Made by a program: the position numbers and the translations under genes. A stretch of 64,000 nucleotides of DNA. It comes from Temnothorax longispinosus. Taxonomy: Eukaryota > Arthropoda > Insecta > Hymenoptera > Formicidae. The stretch spans positions 17,951,297 to 18,015,296 of the forward strand of contig NC_092358.1 in assembly GCF_030848805.1 (NCBI RefSeq), in the 5' to 3' direction. The notes beneath the pieces were generated by a model. That model saw only the letters and a program-made list of their open reading frames with translations. It was not told the DNA's origin and searched no databases. Positions 24,475 to 35,129 of the stretch are shown here, in pieces (position 1 is the stretch's first letter; the number at the start of each line of letters is the position of its first letter).

Positions 24475-25330
24475 TCACTCAAGCACCTTTTTGTATAGTT
24501 CCGCATCCATGTTACGGAAACTCCAACGCTGAGCCTGGTTAACCATGGGGTCTTTTAGTGGGAGGTCAGTAATGCTGAAGGTGACATAAGCGTGGTCAGA
24601 AAGTGATTCAATATCGTCACGAACTGTCCAATGGTGTATCTTCCTCATCAGGCCAAAAGAGACCCAGGTAAGGTCGATGATGGAGCTGCCCTGAGCGGAC
24701 ATAAAGGTGGGTGTGTTGCCGGTATTTGCTAGACGTACATCATTCTGAGCCGCCCAATCCTCGAGTAGATCGCCCTTAAAGTCCCGGAAGTGGGATCCCC
24801 AGAGTCTCGCATGCGCATTGAAGTCGCCACAGATGATTAAATTTTGATTATTCAAGATGCCAGAGCACAACGTGGTAAGTTCGTCTATAAAATTTGCATA
24901 TTCGTTATAATCTACGTTGGGGGAAACGTAGCAGGATGCCATACAAATATTACCGTATTTTATCATAACGGTAAATTGACCCTTTGCAAGTAAGATTGCG
25001 GGATACTTTGCAGCTCGATTGTTAATGAAAAAAGCCAAACCGCTACCGCTACGGAACCATTGCTGGGAGTCCGGCGTGCGAGCGGGCTTCGACACCGCGC
25101 ACACCGCGGCCCCCAGCTCCTCGGCCTGATGTATGAGAAGGTCCTGCGCTTCTCGACTTCTGTTCGAATTGCAAATTTATCTGAATAATCAATGTCTTCG
25201 CGTTATCCATTGGAAAGGCCAGGACGCAGTCTTGGGTTTCCCTCCTTGTCAAAACAGGCAGGAGACGATCCCAAACGGTGATTTGGTTGTCTACCAGCTT
25301 CAGCGCAGACAACGCAGTGTGGAGCAGCAC
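24475..25330 (-). pseudogene. LINE ORF2 APE-type endonuclease domain
   Basis: The endonuclease N-terminus is in one frame (about 25210, TLIIQINLQFEQKSRSA) and shifts to a second frame by 25104. Conserved endonuclease motifs follow: ICGDFNAHARLWGS, SSIIDLTWVS and the catalytic SLSDHAYVTF. The 350 bp between its end and the RT start (24118-24475) no longer reads through in one frame. This domain would nick the target DNA to prime reverse transcription. Confidence 0.85.
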
Positions 25331-26976
25331 TGCACTGATCTATTTGGTGATCCCGAGCTGTACACTTGAAACAGAATCTCGTGCGGTCCTCAGGGTAACT
25401 GCACGTGCCCTTGACGTGCCCGTATCTCCAGCACTTGAAAGATTGAACTGGTCTTTTGTCGAGCAGTTCAGTGCGTGCGACTGTCCACCCGATTTTTATT
25501 TTTCCCGGATCAGAGACCTTAAGTGCGGCAGTCAGAGGACACCTGATCCAGACTGAGTTGAGTCCGTTACGCAACGGCCTTATATTACCAATTCTAATGT
25601 CAGTTTCGTCGCAGCCCCCAATGACTGAGACCTCAAGTATGTCCGCTTTTGAGATGGAATCATCAAAGTTCCATAAACGAATTTCACCCGTTGTTGTGGG
25701 TCTGTTTATGCGAACTGTGCTACTGTCCAAAACTTCTCTGAGTTTTTTAGTGAGAGTATTAGCCTTGGAGGCGCCATTTTCACCGGGGATCTCGATGATA
25801 ATTCCACCGTTAATGCCACGACGTATCCTGGAGTCCTCAATTTCAAGCGTTCCTAATGTGATCCTTTCCCGTGGCTGTTTAAGGATTTTCGCGTACGTTA
25901 CCATCGCAGGGTCAATACGGGTGATTGTTACTGCCGCGGTTTTAGGTGGTCTGCGGCGGGGAGTGACACGGGGAACCCTGGTCACTGCGTCAGCAAAACT
26001 CTTAGGGCCTCGACGTTGCTCATTATCCCCAGAGACATTTTTGCGAATGCTTCTAGGAGTCCGAGTTTGTTGAGAGCTCGCGTTTCCATGTGGTTCACTT
26101 GATTTTGCTGCCGAGTGTTGGTACGTACAGATTTTAATTCTCGACGACGTTTAGACAATATAGCTATCTCCTCGTTCAACTGTTCAATCTCCCGGCGTTT
26201 TTCCTTATCTCCAGCATCGGAGTTTTCTAGGTAGTCTGATGTAGACACTGCGGAGCTCTTTCTAGCCCCTCGAGCGGTCCTAGTGAGTTCCTTGTTCCTA
26301 ACAGGGGGAGGAGGATCGAGTTTTGCGATGTCATCGTTCGATGATTTCCCCAAAACGGTTACTTTACCAAAGAAAGGACGTACATCGCGTCTTCTTAGCC
26401 TTTGAGGCAAAAAAGTGTTCTCTTGTTGATTCTTTATGTCCCTAGCTGAGGGTTCATTGCTATCCGAATGTATCTCCTTTTGAATCGTCATCTTGCTATG
26501 TTTCTGTTGATTCTTCATATCTATTGTTGAGGATTTATCGGGGTGTATCTCCTTCTGATTTGTCCTCCTGCTATAGACCAGCTTAAAGCCAGAATTTTCT
26601 GGCTGCGACTTGCCGAAAACGAAAAGTGGAAACTTTGGGTCAGCAGTAGGGGGGGGGGGGGGCAGACTCGACGTCTCGCGTTTCGAGTTTGAGAACTATC
26701 GCGAAGAGCTTCGAGCTCCCTTTTGAGTCTGTCATTTTCATTTTTAAGGAGGAGTTGCTCTTTTTTTCTAGTCTCTTCTTCTCTCTTGAAGATTCTCAAT
26801 CGCGAAGAGAGTTCTATATTTTGCGCTTTAAGGGAGGAGTCATCACCAGTCGTCTCCAATTTCTCGAACAGGATGCCGAAGATTTCCGATATATTCAACA
26901 GACCTCGTTTGAGGGAACCGCTAAGCGGTCCATGAAAGTTCTTACTGACATTCCTGATCAGTTCAATTTTCAGCAC
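25203..26976 (-). pseudogene. LINE ORF1 (gag-like), three frames
   Basis: The first part (26976-26521) has a coiled coil (ELSSRLRIFKREEETRKKEQ) and runs into a 12-G tract at 26651-26662, where the frame is lost. The second part (26518-25982) has another coiled coil (EIEQLNEEIAILSKRRREL). The third (25985-25203) has the RNA-binding C-terminus with zinc-knuckle remnants (CWRYGHVKGTC, CFKCTARDHQIDQC, CVVCAEAG). One expected cysteine in the first knuckle appears lost. R1-clade ORF1 proteins bind element RNA. Confidence 0.8.
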
Positions 26977-28759
26977 AATTCCACACGGAGGGACTCAAAA
27001 AACTCACCAGAGTCGCGAGATATAATGCCACGCCACGCATACCTCCAATACATTGTAACGGCCTGCCTTTTGGCTGTTTATATCGAACGCGGACTAGCTC
27101 GCCGGACCAGGAGTTCGATGGTAGGCCCAGAGACAGAAGGCAGTTTTGATACGGAACGTGGTTTTATTACGGTGGTTCAATTACAACAGACTGTCGCGAT
27201 AGTTACAACGGAGATGCATGCGGGCCATGCGGCTAACGCGGGCGGTTTATAATCTAGACGACGGTCGCGGTAATTACAAAGTACGGAAACGCATTCGGTT
27301 TATGCGGCGGACGCGGGCGGATTATATTCTATAGGACGGTCGCGATAATTACAAAGTACGGAAACGCATTCGGTGTATGCGGCGGACGCGAACCAGGCGG
27401 TCCGTACCGGCGCACTGCGGTACGCGTGCGAACGGGCCTTTAAGCCGGCCAATGGCTGGTCGGCCCGCGGCGCGAGATTCGCGGCGCGGGCGCGTGTATG
27501 TTATCCGGCGCGGTTTCTTTCTCGCGATACGGTCCGGTATGGCACGCCGTTTTACTTTTTAATGGCATCAATAATATTCTACACAATATAAAAGTTTCCA
27601 AAAATAATTGTTCTAAGAAAAATAGCGATTCTTACTAATGATTTTAAATTATGTCGAACATAATAAAAATTGGACGAATTAAAATTATGTCGGGACATAA
27701 AAATAATTCCGAATTTTTATTATGTTCCGACATCATAGTAATTCATCCAATTAAAATTATATCGGAACATAATAAAAATTGTACGGCAAGCCGTTTTACT
27801 TTTTAATGCAAGCCGTTTTACTTTTTAATAGCATAATAAATATTCCATTCAATATAAAAGATCAAAAAATAATAGTCTTAAGAAAAATTACAATGAATTA
27901 AAATTATGTCAAGACATCATAAAAATTCGGAATTATTTTTACGTGTCGATATCATTTTAATTCAACCAATTTTTATGATGTCACGACATAATTTTAATTC
28001 ATCGAATTAAAATTTGATATACATAATAAAAATTGCATGGCACACCGTTTTACTTTTCAATAGCATAAATAATAATCTATACAATATAAAAGTTTCAAAA
28101 AATAATTGTCTTGAGAAAAATAGCGATTTTTACTAATGAATTAAATTTATGTCAAACATAATAAAAATTGCATGAATTAAAATTATGTCGGGACATAATA
28201 AAAATTCGGAATTATTTTTATGTCCTAACATAATTTTAATTTCACGAATTAAAATTATGTCTGGACATCATAAAAATTAGATGAATTAAAATTATGTCGA
28301 GACATCATAAAAATTGTATGAATTAAAATGATGTCGACATCATAAAAATTGAATGAATTAAAATTATGTCGAGACATAATAAAAATTGAATGAATTAAAA
28401 TTATGTCGAGACATCATAAAAATTGTATGAATTAAAATTATGTCGACATCATAAGAATTGTATGAATTAAAATTATGTCGATACGTAAAAATAATTCCGA
28501 ATTTTTATGATGTATCGACATAATTTTAATTCATTCAATTTTTATGATGTCTCGACATAATTTTAATTCATTCAATTTTTATGATGTTTCAATTTTTATG
28601 ACATCTCGACATAATTTTAATTCATTCAATTTTTATGATGTCTCGACATAATTTTAATTCATTCAATTTTTATGATGTCGACATCATTTTAATTCATATA
28701 ATTTTTATGATGTCGACATAATTTTAATTCATACAATTTTTATGATGTCTCGACAAAAT

Positions 28760-29012
28760 TTTAATTCATTCAATTTTTATGATGTCCGAATTTTTATGAT
28801 GTCTGAATTTTTATGATGTCTGAATTTTTATGATGTCTCAATTTTTATGATGTCTCAATTTTTATGATGTCTCAATTTTTATGATGTCTGAATTTTTATG
28901 ATGTCTCAATTTTTATGATGTCTGAATTTTTATGATGTCTCAATTTTTATGATGTCTCAATTTTTATGATGTCTGAATTTTTATGATGTCTCAATTTTTA
29001 TGATGTCGCGAC
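28760..29012. repeat. 17-bp AT satellite, left arm of palindrome
   Basis: About 14 tandem copies of TTTTTATGATGTCTCAA and close variants. The complementary array sits in the right arm at 30755-31000. Flanking units are longer (about 37 bp) and self-complementary around GACATAATTTTAAT. Confidence 0.85.
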
Positions 29013-29092
29013 ATAATTTTAATTCCGGAGCTGGTGATTTTCATCCCACAATATTGGCAGCATTGTGTAAGTAGCGTCGACAGTTCTCACAG

Positions 29093-29686
29093 CTTGAATT
29101 CGATGTCTACGTGTCCCAGGTCGCCGATTACGACGTCCAGATAATGCGCTCCGTAGTTTTCGGTGTCTAAGTGTATTAATACCTTGAATTCGATGTCTAC
29201 GTGTCCCAGGTTGTCGACGACGAGGTCCAGATAGTGCGCTCCGTAGTTTTCGGTGTCTAGGTGTATTAATACCTTGAATTCGATGTCACGTGTCCCAGGT
29301 TGCCGATGACGGCGTCCAGATAATGCGCTCCGTAGTTTTCGGTGTCCAGGTGTATTCATACTTTGAATTCGATGTCTACGTGTCCCAGGTTGCCGATGAC
29401 GACGTCTAGATAATGCGCTTCGTAGTTTTCGGTGTCTAGGTGTATTAATACCTTGAATTCGATGTCTACGTGTCCCAGGTTGTCGACGACGAGGTCCAGA
29501 TAGTGCGCTCCGTAGTTTTCGGTGTCTAGGTGTATTAATACTTTGAATTTGATGTCTACATGTCCCAGGTTGCCGATGACGACGTCCAGATAATGCGGTC
29601 CGTAGTTTTCGGTGTCTAGGTGTATTAATACCTTGAATTCGATGTCTACGTGTCCCAGGTTGCCGACGACGAGGTCCAGATAGTGC
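29093..29686 (-). repeat. 90-bp coding-like tandem repeats, left arm
   Basis: About seven copies of a 90-bp unit. On the minus strand one frame gives a 30-residue repeat containing HYLDLVVDNLGHVDIEFKV and LIHLDTE. The frame is interrupted where the last base triplet of the FKV string becomes a stop and where one copy lost a base. The alternative frame (Arg/His-rich) is also open for 220 codons. It has the look of a decayed repeat-protein exon trapped in a palindrome. Confidence 0.7.
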
Positions 29687-29689
29687 CAC

Positions 29690-30671
29690 ATAGACACCGA
29701 AAACTACGGAGCGCACTATCTGAACCTCGTCGTCGGGAACTTGGGACACATAGACATCAAATTCAAGGTATCAATACACCTAGACACCGAAAACTACGGA
29801 GCGCATTATCTGGACGTTGTCATCGGCAACCTGGGACACGTAGACATCGAATTCAAGGTATTAATACACCTAGACACCGAAAACAACGAAGCGCATTATC
29901 TAGACGTCGTCATCGGCAACCTGGGACACGTAGACATCGAATTCAAAGTATGAATACACCTGGACACCGAAAACTACGGAGCGCACTATCTGGACCTCGT
30001 CGTCGGCAACCTGGGACACGTAGACATCAAATTAAAGGTATTAATACACCTAGACACCGAAAACTACGGAGCGCACTATTTGGACCTCGTCGTCGACAAC
30101 CTGGGACACGTAGACATCGAATTCAAGGTATTAATACACTTAGACACCGAAAACTACGGAGCGCATTATCTGGACGCCGTCATCGGCAACCTGGGACACG
30201 TGACATCGAATTCAAAGTATTAATACACCTAGACACCGAAAACTACGGAGCGCACTATCTGGACCTCGTCGTCGACAACCTGGGACACGTAGACATCGAA
30301 TTCAAGGTATTAATACACCTAGACACCGAAAACTACGAAGCGCATTATCTAGACGTCGTCATCGGCAACCTGGGACACGTAGACATCGAATTCAAAGTAT
30401 GAATACACCTGGACACCGAAAACTACGGAGCGCATTATCTGGACGCCGTCATCGGCAACCTGGGACACGTGACATCGAATTCAAGGTATTAATACACCTA
30501 GACACCGAAAACTACGGAGCGCACTATCTGGACCTCGTCGTCGACAACCTGGGACACGTAGACATCGAATTCAAGGTATTAATACACTTAGACACCGAAA
30601 ACTACGGAGCGCATTATCTGGACGTCGTAATCGGCGACCTGGGACACGTAGACATCGAATTCAAGCTGTGA
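29690..30671 (+). repeat. 90-bp coding-like tandem repeats, right arm
   Basis: About eleven copies of the same 90-bp unit, mirrored. The plus strand gives the same 30-residue repeat (GAHYLDVVIGNLGHVDIEF). The right array is longer than the left (about 980 versus 590 bp), so copies were gained or lost after the palindrome formed. One-base deletions at GGGACACGTGACATC in two copies break the frame. No signal peptide or start context is evident. Confidence 0.7.
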
Positions 30672-30754
30672 GAACTGTCGACGCTACTTACACAATGCTG
30701 CCAATATTGTGGGATGAAAATCACCAGCTCCGGAATTAAAATTATGTCGCGACA

Positions 30755-31000
30755 TCATAAAAATTGAGACATCATAAAAATTCAGACATCATAAAATTGA
30801 GACATCATAAAAATTGAGACATCATAAAAATTCAGACATCATAAAAATTGAGACATCATAAAAATTCAGACATCATAAAAATTGAGACATCATAAAAATT
30901 GAGACATCATAAAAATTGAGACATCATAAAAATTCAAACATCATAAAAATTCAGACATCATAAAAATTCGGACATCATAAAAATTGAGACATCATAAAAA
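30755..31000. repeat. 17-bp AT satellite, right arm of palindrome
   Basis: About 15 tandem copies of ACATCATAAAAATTGAG and variants, the reverse complement of the left-arm array. Confidence 0.85.
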
Positions 31001-32175
31001 TTGAATGAATTAAAATTTTGTCGAGACATCATAAAAATTGTATGAATTAAAATTATGTCGACATCATAAAAATTATATGAATTAAAATGATGTCGACATC
31101 ATAAAAATTGAATGAATTAAAATTATGCCGAGACATCATAAAAATTGAATGAATTAAAATTATGTCGAGATGTCATAAAAATTGAAACATCATAAAAATT
31201 GAATGAATTAAAATTATGTCGAGACATCATAAAAATTGAATGAATTAAAATTATGTCGACACATCATAAAAATTCGGAATTATTTTTACGTATCGACATA
31301 ATTTTAATTCATACAATTCTTATGATGTCGACATAATTTTAATTCATACAATTTTTATGATGTCTCGACATAATTTTAATTCATTCAATTTTTATTATAT
31401 CTCGACATAATTTTAATTCATCAAATTAAAATTATGTCAAACATAATAAAAATTGGATGTATTAAAATTATGTCGGACGTGATAAAAATTTGAAATTAAA
31501 TTATATTTTATATATATCCAGACATAATTTTAATTCGTGAAATTAAAATTATGTCAGGACATAAAAATAATTCCGAATTTTTATTATGTCCTGACATAAT
31601 TTTAATTTATCCAATTTTTATTATGTTTGACATAAATTTAATTCATTAGTACGAATAGCTATTTTTCTCAAGACATTATTTTTTGAAACTTTTATATTAT
31701 GTAGAATATTATTTATGCTATTAAAAAGTAAAACGGCGTTCCATAGTCCGGTGTTAATTACGCGGCGCGTTGGGAAGGAAAACGAACGGCCAGGGGCTAG
31801 GCTGGTCGATCGGTTGACGAGGAGGTCCGACTGTTCCGGCGGCAAGAACCCTTGTCGAGAGGCCGAGCACGCTCGACCCCTGGTTACCGTGGCAAACGGG
31901 GTGTTCCGGGTAGGAAGGCGGTCAGCGCTCGAGAACTCTCGAACGAGGCACAGAACGCTGTACCCCGTTTCGTAAGCTGGCCTAGGAAACGGAAAGGTAC
32001 TCGTCTCCGAGGGTAGCGGAGCACAGGTAGCTAGACTCGGATCGGAGTGTGTCTACCTGTCGCGGCGCCGGTATTTTATACTCGCCCGGGTGGTACGCTA
32101 GGGAGGGGAGGCCGATTCCCGCGTGAGCCGCGCCGCCGGCGGAGCGGAGCGGAATCGGCGTGGCGGTAAGGGCCT

Positions 32176-32329
32176 TGGCACATAGAAAAACTTAAGCAGT
32201 AAAACTTAAGCAGTAAGAAATCAACGGTATGGATTCGCTACCGCTTAGGGCCGTGCCTTAAGTTCTTGACTGTGATTGGCTGATTTGCTTACTGCTTGAG
32301 TTTTACTGTTTAAGTTTTTCTATGTGCCA
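32176..32329. mobile_element. 154-bp foldback MITE inside the LTR
   Basis: Termini TGGCACATAGAAAAACTTAA and its complement, with about 40-bp inverted repeats containing GCAGTAAAACTTAAGCAGTA. It interrupts LTR sequence that is continuous in the related LTR at 53785. No exact target duplication was found (flanks GGGCCT and GGGCTT). Confidence 0.7.
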
Positions 32330-32711
32330 CGGGCTTAAGCGTGCTCGCGCTCGGAGGCGCTCGGCTCCCCTCGGTTTCTGTCGGAGGCCCGGGAAGATGT
32401 CGGTGCGGCGGAGCGTCGCGCACACGATCGGAGTTAAGTCGTTTAAAAATAAGGTGGGCGCACCGCGCCCTTTCCTCGCCTGACGGAGATCGTCGGGCGG
32501 CATCCGGCAGTTCTTCGCCGGGAATGATGCATGTGTGAGGGTGCATCGTTACAACATATATGAGGCATCTTTAATGTATAATAAGGTCTAGGTTATATGC
32601 CATTGGGAAGATTCATATCTTTCTAATCTTTGGTATCTGACTTTTCAACGAGCCATCCATCCTTCATAAATCCGCCGTGTGCCACGTAAACGTGGCACAA
32701 ATGAGTCAATT

Positions 32712-33400
32712 GTTCGGATTTCTGTGAGCCCCTGTCCGACCACCTCGATGGAACTCCGAATACTGCAATAGTTACTTCGGATATCTGTGAGCCCCTGTCC
32801 GACCACCTCGATGGAACTCCGAATACTGCAATCGTTACTTTGGATTTCTGTGAGCCCCTGTCCGACCACCTCGATGGAACTCCGAATACTGCAATGGTTA
32901 CTTCGGATTTCTGTGAGCCCCTGTCCAACCACCTCGATGGAACTCCGAATACTGCAATGGTTACTTCGGATATCTGTGAGCCCCTGTCCGACCACCTCGA
33001 TGGAACTCCGAATACTGCAATGGTTACTTCGGATATCTGTGAGCCCCTGTCCGACCACCTCGATGGAACTCCGAATACTGCAATCGTTACTTTGGATTTC
33101 TGTGAGCCCCTGTCCGACTACCTCGATGGAACTCCGAATACTGCAATGATTACTTCGGATTTCTGTGAGCCCCTGTCCAACCACCTCGATGAAACTCCGA
33201 ATACTGCAATGGTTACTTCGGATATCTGTGAGCCCCTGTCCGACCACCTCGATGGAACTCCGAATACTGCAATGGTTACTTTGGATTTCTGTGAGCCCCT
33301 GTCCGACCACCTCGATGGAACTCCGAATACTGCAATGGTTACTTCGGATTTCTGTGAGCCCCTGTCCGACCACCTCGATGGAACTCCGAATACTGCAAAA
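32712..33400. repeat. 63-bp minisatellite, 11 copies
   Basis: Unit TCGGATTTCTGTGAGCCCCT, then GTCCGACCACCTCGATGGAA, CTCCGAATACTGCAATGGTTACT. The length equals 21 codons, so several frames stay open on both strands (385 codons on minus, 215 on plus). It lies at the 3' side of the unrecognised GC-rich gene on the minus strand and may have expanded within its end. Copies differ by only a few bases, indicating recent homogenisation. Confidence 0.85.
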
Positions 33401-33479
33401 ACGTTGTGCATTACAGCGCGAAGTTGTCCCAATGGGTGGGATTCGTATTCCATCAAAAATGATTGCAATTTGAAGGCCC

Positions 33480-33954
33480 TTTTGTAATGTTGAAAATAAT
33501 ATTCCGTTTTCATGTTTTTTTCCTCGCTCGTTAATGTCTCTTTGCTCAATAATTGCGAGTACGCCCACGACGCGTACAGCGCGACGACGTATTTTATCGC
33601 TCGCGTTGTTTTGTCCTCGTTCGGCACCCTCGATTTCTATTTGATACGTGACGTCTCGCGCGTGTCGGAGAGGATTCGCGAGGTAGGTCTTTATTGCGCT
33701 TGTGTATAACGGATAAATAAAATTGTCCGTCGGGTTGTCCAACGGACGCAATCGTACCATACCCCGAACGACGGAGTTGTTCTCGCGTCCGTTTAGGAAC
33801 ATATGTTTCCCGTGACCTGGTAGTTATACACGGGATTTATTCCGTGCGCGAAGTACATGCCGAGGAATTCGGCCCGTATCGCGCGGCTCGTCGTTGCGGA
33901 TGGTGTCCATACAGCCGTCGCGTATTCCGGGTTTTCCATTTGGGCGATTCGTCC
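33480..33954 (-). pseudogene. Unrecognised GC-rich gene, downstream part
   Basis: The coding-like frame enters at 33954 directly from the hAT target duplication and continues for about 55 codons (containing EFLGMYFAHGINPVYNYQV) before a TAA. The coding signal then resumes in another frame (FIYPLYTSAIKTYLANPLRH) and again in a third (RAIKYVVALYASWAYSQLL), ending in the 63-bp array. So this half is frameshifted at least twice. It is the continuation of the gene at 36153-37078. No family recognised. A viral or element origin is possible but not shown. Confidence 0.5.
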
Positions 33955-34023
33955 TTTCGGTGTTTCCATTTTATATATTTAGTTTAATACAGGTTATTGC
34001 GATAAATATTATCACATACATAC

Positions 34024-34096
34024 CTCAGTGGTCGAATTGGTACGACACCCATCACGGAATGAGGGAAGTTCCAGGTTCGAACCCTGGCTGAGGTAA
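34024..34096 (+). repeat. tRNA-like block in the hAT element
   Basis: Seven-base acceptor arms ACCTCAG and CTGAGGT, a GTCG/CGAC D-stem and a T-arm CCAGG-TTCGAAC-CCTGG pair well. The anticodon arm pairs only with a bulge (CCCAT ... ATGAGGG). It is flanked by an inverted repeat (ATTGCGATAAATATT and its near-complement). Could be a decayed tRNA gene or a SINE head. Confidence 0.5.
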
Positions 34097-34133
34097 TATT
34101 TTTCGCAATAAATTTAATTATTGAAATAAGATG

Positions 34134-34137
<4 letters not shown>

Positions 34138-34187
<50 letters not shown>
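34138..34187. repeat. (TA)n microsatellite
   Basis: About 24 TA units just downstream of the tRNA-like block, inside the hAT remnant. Confidence 0.9.
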
Positions 34188-34189
<2 letters not shown>

Positions 34190-34391
34190 TATCAAAGATT
34201 ACATCAACTTGATCAGTTTATATTGGTTAAAAGAGCATCTTGACAATAATCGAACCAAATCGTGGTCGTATTGTCTTGTATTATAATGGCCAATAGAGTC
34301 GATTAATATTCCCATTGTTTATTATTTGACTGGCAAAATAAAAATTTATTTATTCTGTTTGAATATAATTTTAGATTTTTATATTATTTGG

Positions 34392-35126
34392 GGTAATTAT
34401 GCAGTTTAGGGGAAGCACCTCCGATGACCTTGACCTTGACATGTTGTCAAGGTCACCCTCCTGAGTGACCTTCAGAAGGTTTTAGCCGTCGCTCGTTTTT
34501 TATTAAAAAGTTATAAACAAAAAAAGTTTCGAAAATATAGCAGTTATTTTAAGTACTGAGAGGCATAAACGACTAATATTACGTTTTTCTTTAAAGCAGA
34601 GATTACTTTATTTCGCGAGAAAATCGCTGCTTTACAAAAACACAACATTTAAAGCAGTAAATTGTTGATAAATTGAAGTCTTTTTGTTACAGCAGAGAAT
34701 ACTTTATTTTGCAAAAAAGTCGCTGCTTTACCAAAACACAACATTTAAAGCAGTAAATCGTTGATCACTAACCTACATAGGTTAGTTGACGCGCTTTAAA
34801 AGTATTTAAGTGTTTAAAGCGCGTCAACTAACCTATATATGCACCTATATATGCTATATTTTCCAAACTTTTTTTGTTAATAACTTTTTAACAAATAGCG
34901 AGCGACGGCTAAAACCTTCTGAAGGTCACTCGGGGTCATGACCTTGACAACATATATCAAGGTCATTGAAATCGGTGAGATCGCCAAACTTTTTTTTATT
35001 AATAACTTTTTAATAAAATACGAGCGACGGCTAAAACCTTCTGAAGGTCACTCAGGAGGGTGACCTTGACACCATATGTCAAGGTCAAGGTCATCGGAGG
35101 TGCTTCACCTAAACTGCATAATTACC
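34392..35126. mobile_element. 735-bp foldback MITE with 8-bp target duplication
   Basis: Termini GGTAATTATGCAGTTTAGG and the exact complement of its first 13 bases. TTATTTGG lies directly outside both ends (34384-34391 and 35127-35134), again a hAT-type 8-bp duplication. Long inverted repeats carry GAGCGACGGCTAAAACCTTC and tandem GACCTTGACC strings. An extra internal copy of the same segment sits near 34900-34945. It is nested inside the hAT remnant next to its transposase fragment. Confidence 0.85.
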
Positions 35127-35129
35127 TTA

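Larger units (their letters stand above)
22112..26976 (-). mobile_element. R1-clade non-LTR retrotransposon, frameshifted
   Basis: Two-ORF LINE on the minus strand: coiled-coil plus zinc-knuckle ORF1 (26976 to 25203), then ORF2 with APE-type endonuclease (25330 to 24475), reverse transcriptase (24118 to 23129) and a C-terminal domain ending in a CCHC-type knuckle (23113 to 22112). This order and the C-terminal knuckle place it in the R1-like group (R1/TRAS/Waldo and relatives). There is no 28S rDNA around it, so it is not an R1 at the canonical ribosomal site. Frameshifts separate each block. The solo LTR starts at 27054, only 78 bp beyond the first ORF1 codon, so the 5' end is ill defined. 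Confidence 0.85.
27538..31745. mobile_element. Giant 4.2-kb palindromic foldback element
   Basis: Ends read TATGGCACGCCGTTTTAC on the left and the complement TATGGAACGCCGTTTTAC on the right, flanked by a 6-bp direct repeat GTCCGG (27532-27537 and 31746-31751). The arms mirror each other throughout: AT-rich satellite (27600-29010 and 30735-31690), a unique border containing GGAGCTGGTGATTTTCATCC, then 90-bp repeats meeting head to head near 29688. It has no transposase, so it would be non-autonomous. If transcribed it would fold into a 2-kb hairpin RNA. Superfamily unknown. Confidence 0.8.
27054..32553 (-). mobile_element. Solo LTR (about 1.14 kb net) carrying two nested insertions
   Basis: The minus strand starts TGTAACGATGC at 32553 and ends CGTTACA at 27054, with the 4-bp duplication ACAT directly outside both ends (27050-27053 and 32554-32557). 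The two pieces, 32553-31746 and 27537-27054, match in order the intact solo LTR at 53785-54897, including a TATA-like box (complement at about 32072-32081) and the 3' end CGCGTTCGATAT / GGCCGTTACA. The pieces are separated by a 4.2-kb palindrome (27538-31745), and a 154-bp foldback sits at 32176-32329. Net LTR length after removing these is about 1138 bp. Confidence 0.85.

Noticed and set aside
22112..26976. Site-specific R1 insertion in 28S rDNA
   Set aside because: No rRNA gene sequence was seen on either side, so only R1-clade membership is claimed.
29650..30402. Arg/His-rich 250-codon frame in the palindrome array
   Set aside because: It is the out-of-frame shadow of the 30-codon repeat and its composition is implausible for a protein.
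32712..33400. CRISPR-like regular array
   Set aside because: Units are contiguous with no unique spacers, and the genome is eukaryotic. The 60-bp array at 49890 and the 90-bp arrays were rejected for the same reason.
32645..33802. A 385-codon protein made of 21-residue repeats
   Set aside because: The repeat is 63 bp, so frames stay open automatically on both strands; the coding signal of the flanking gene also changes frame before the array.
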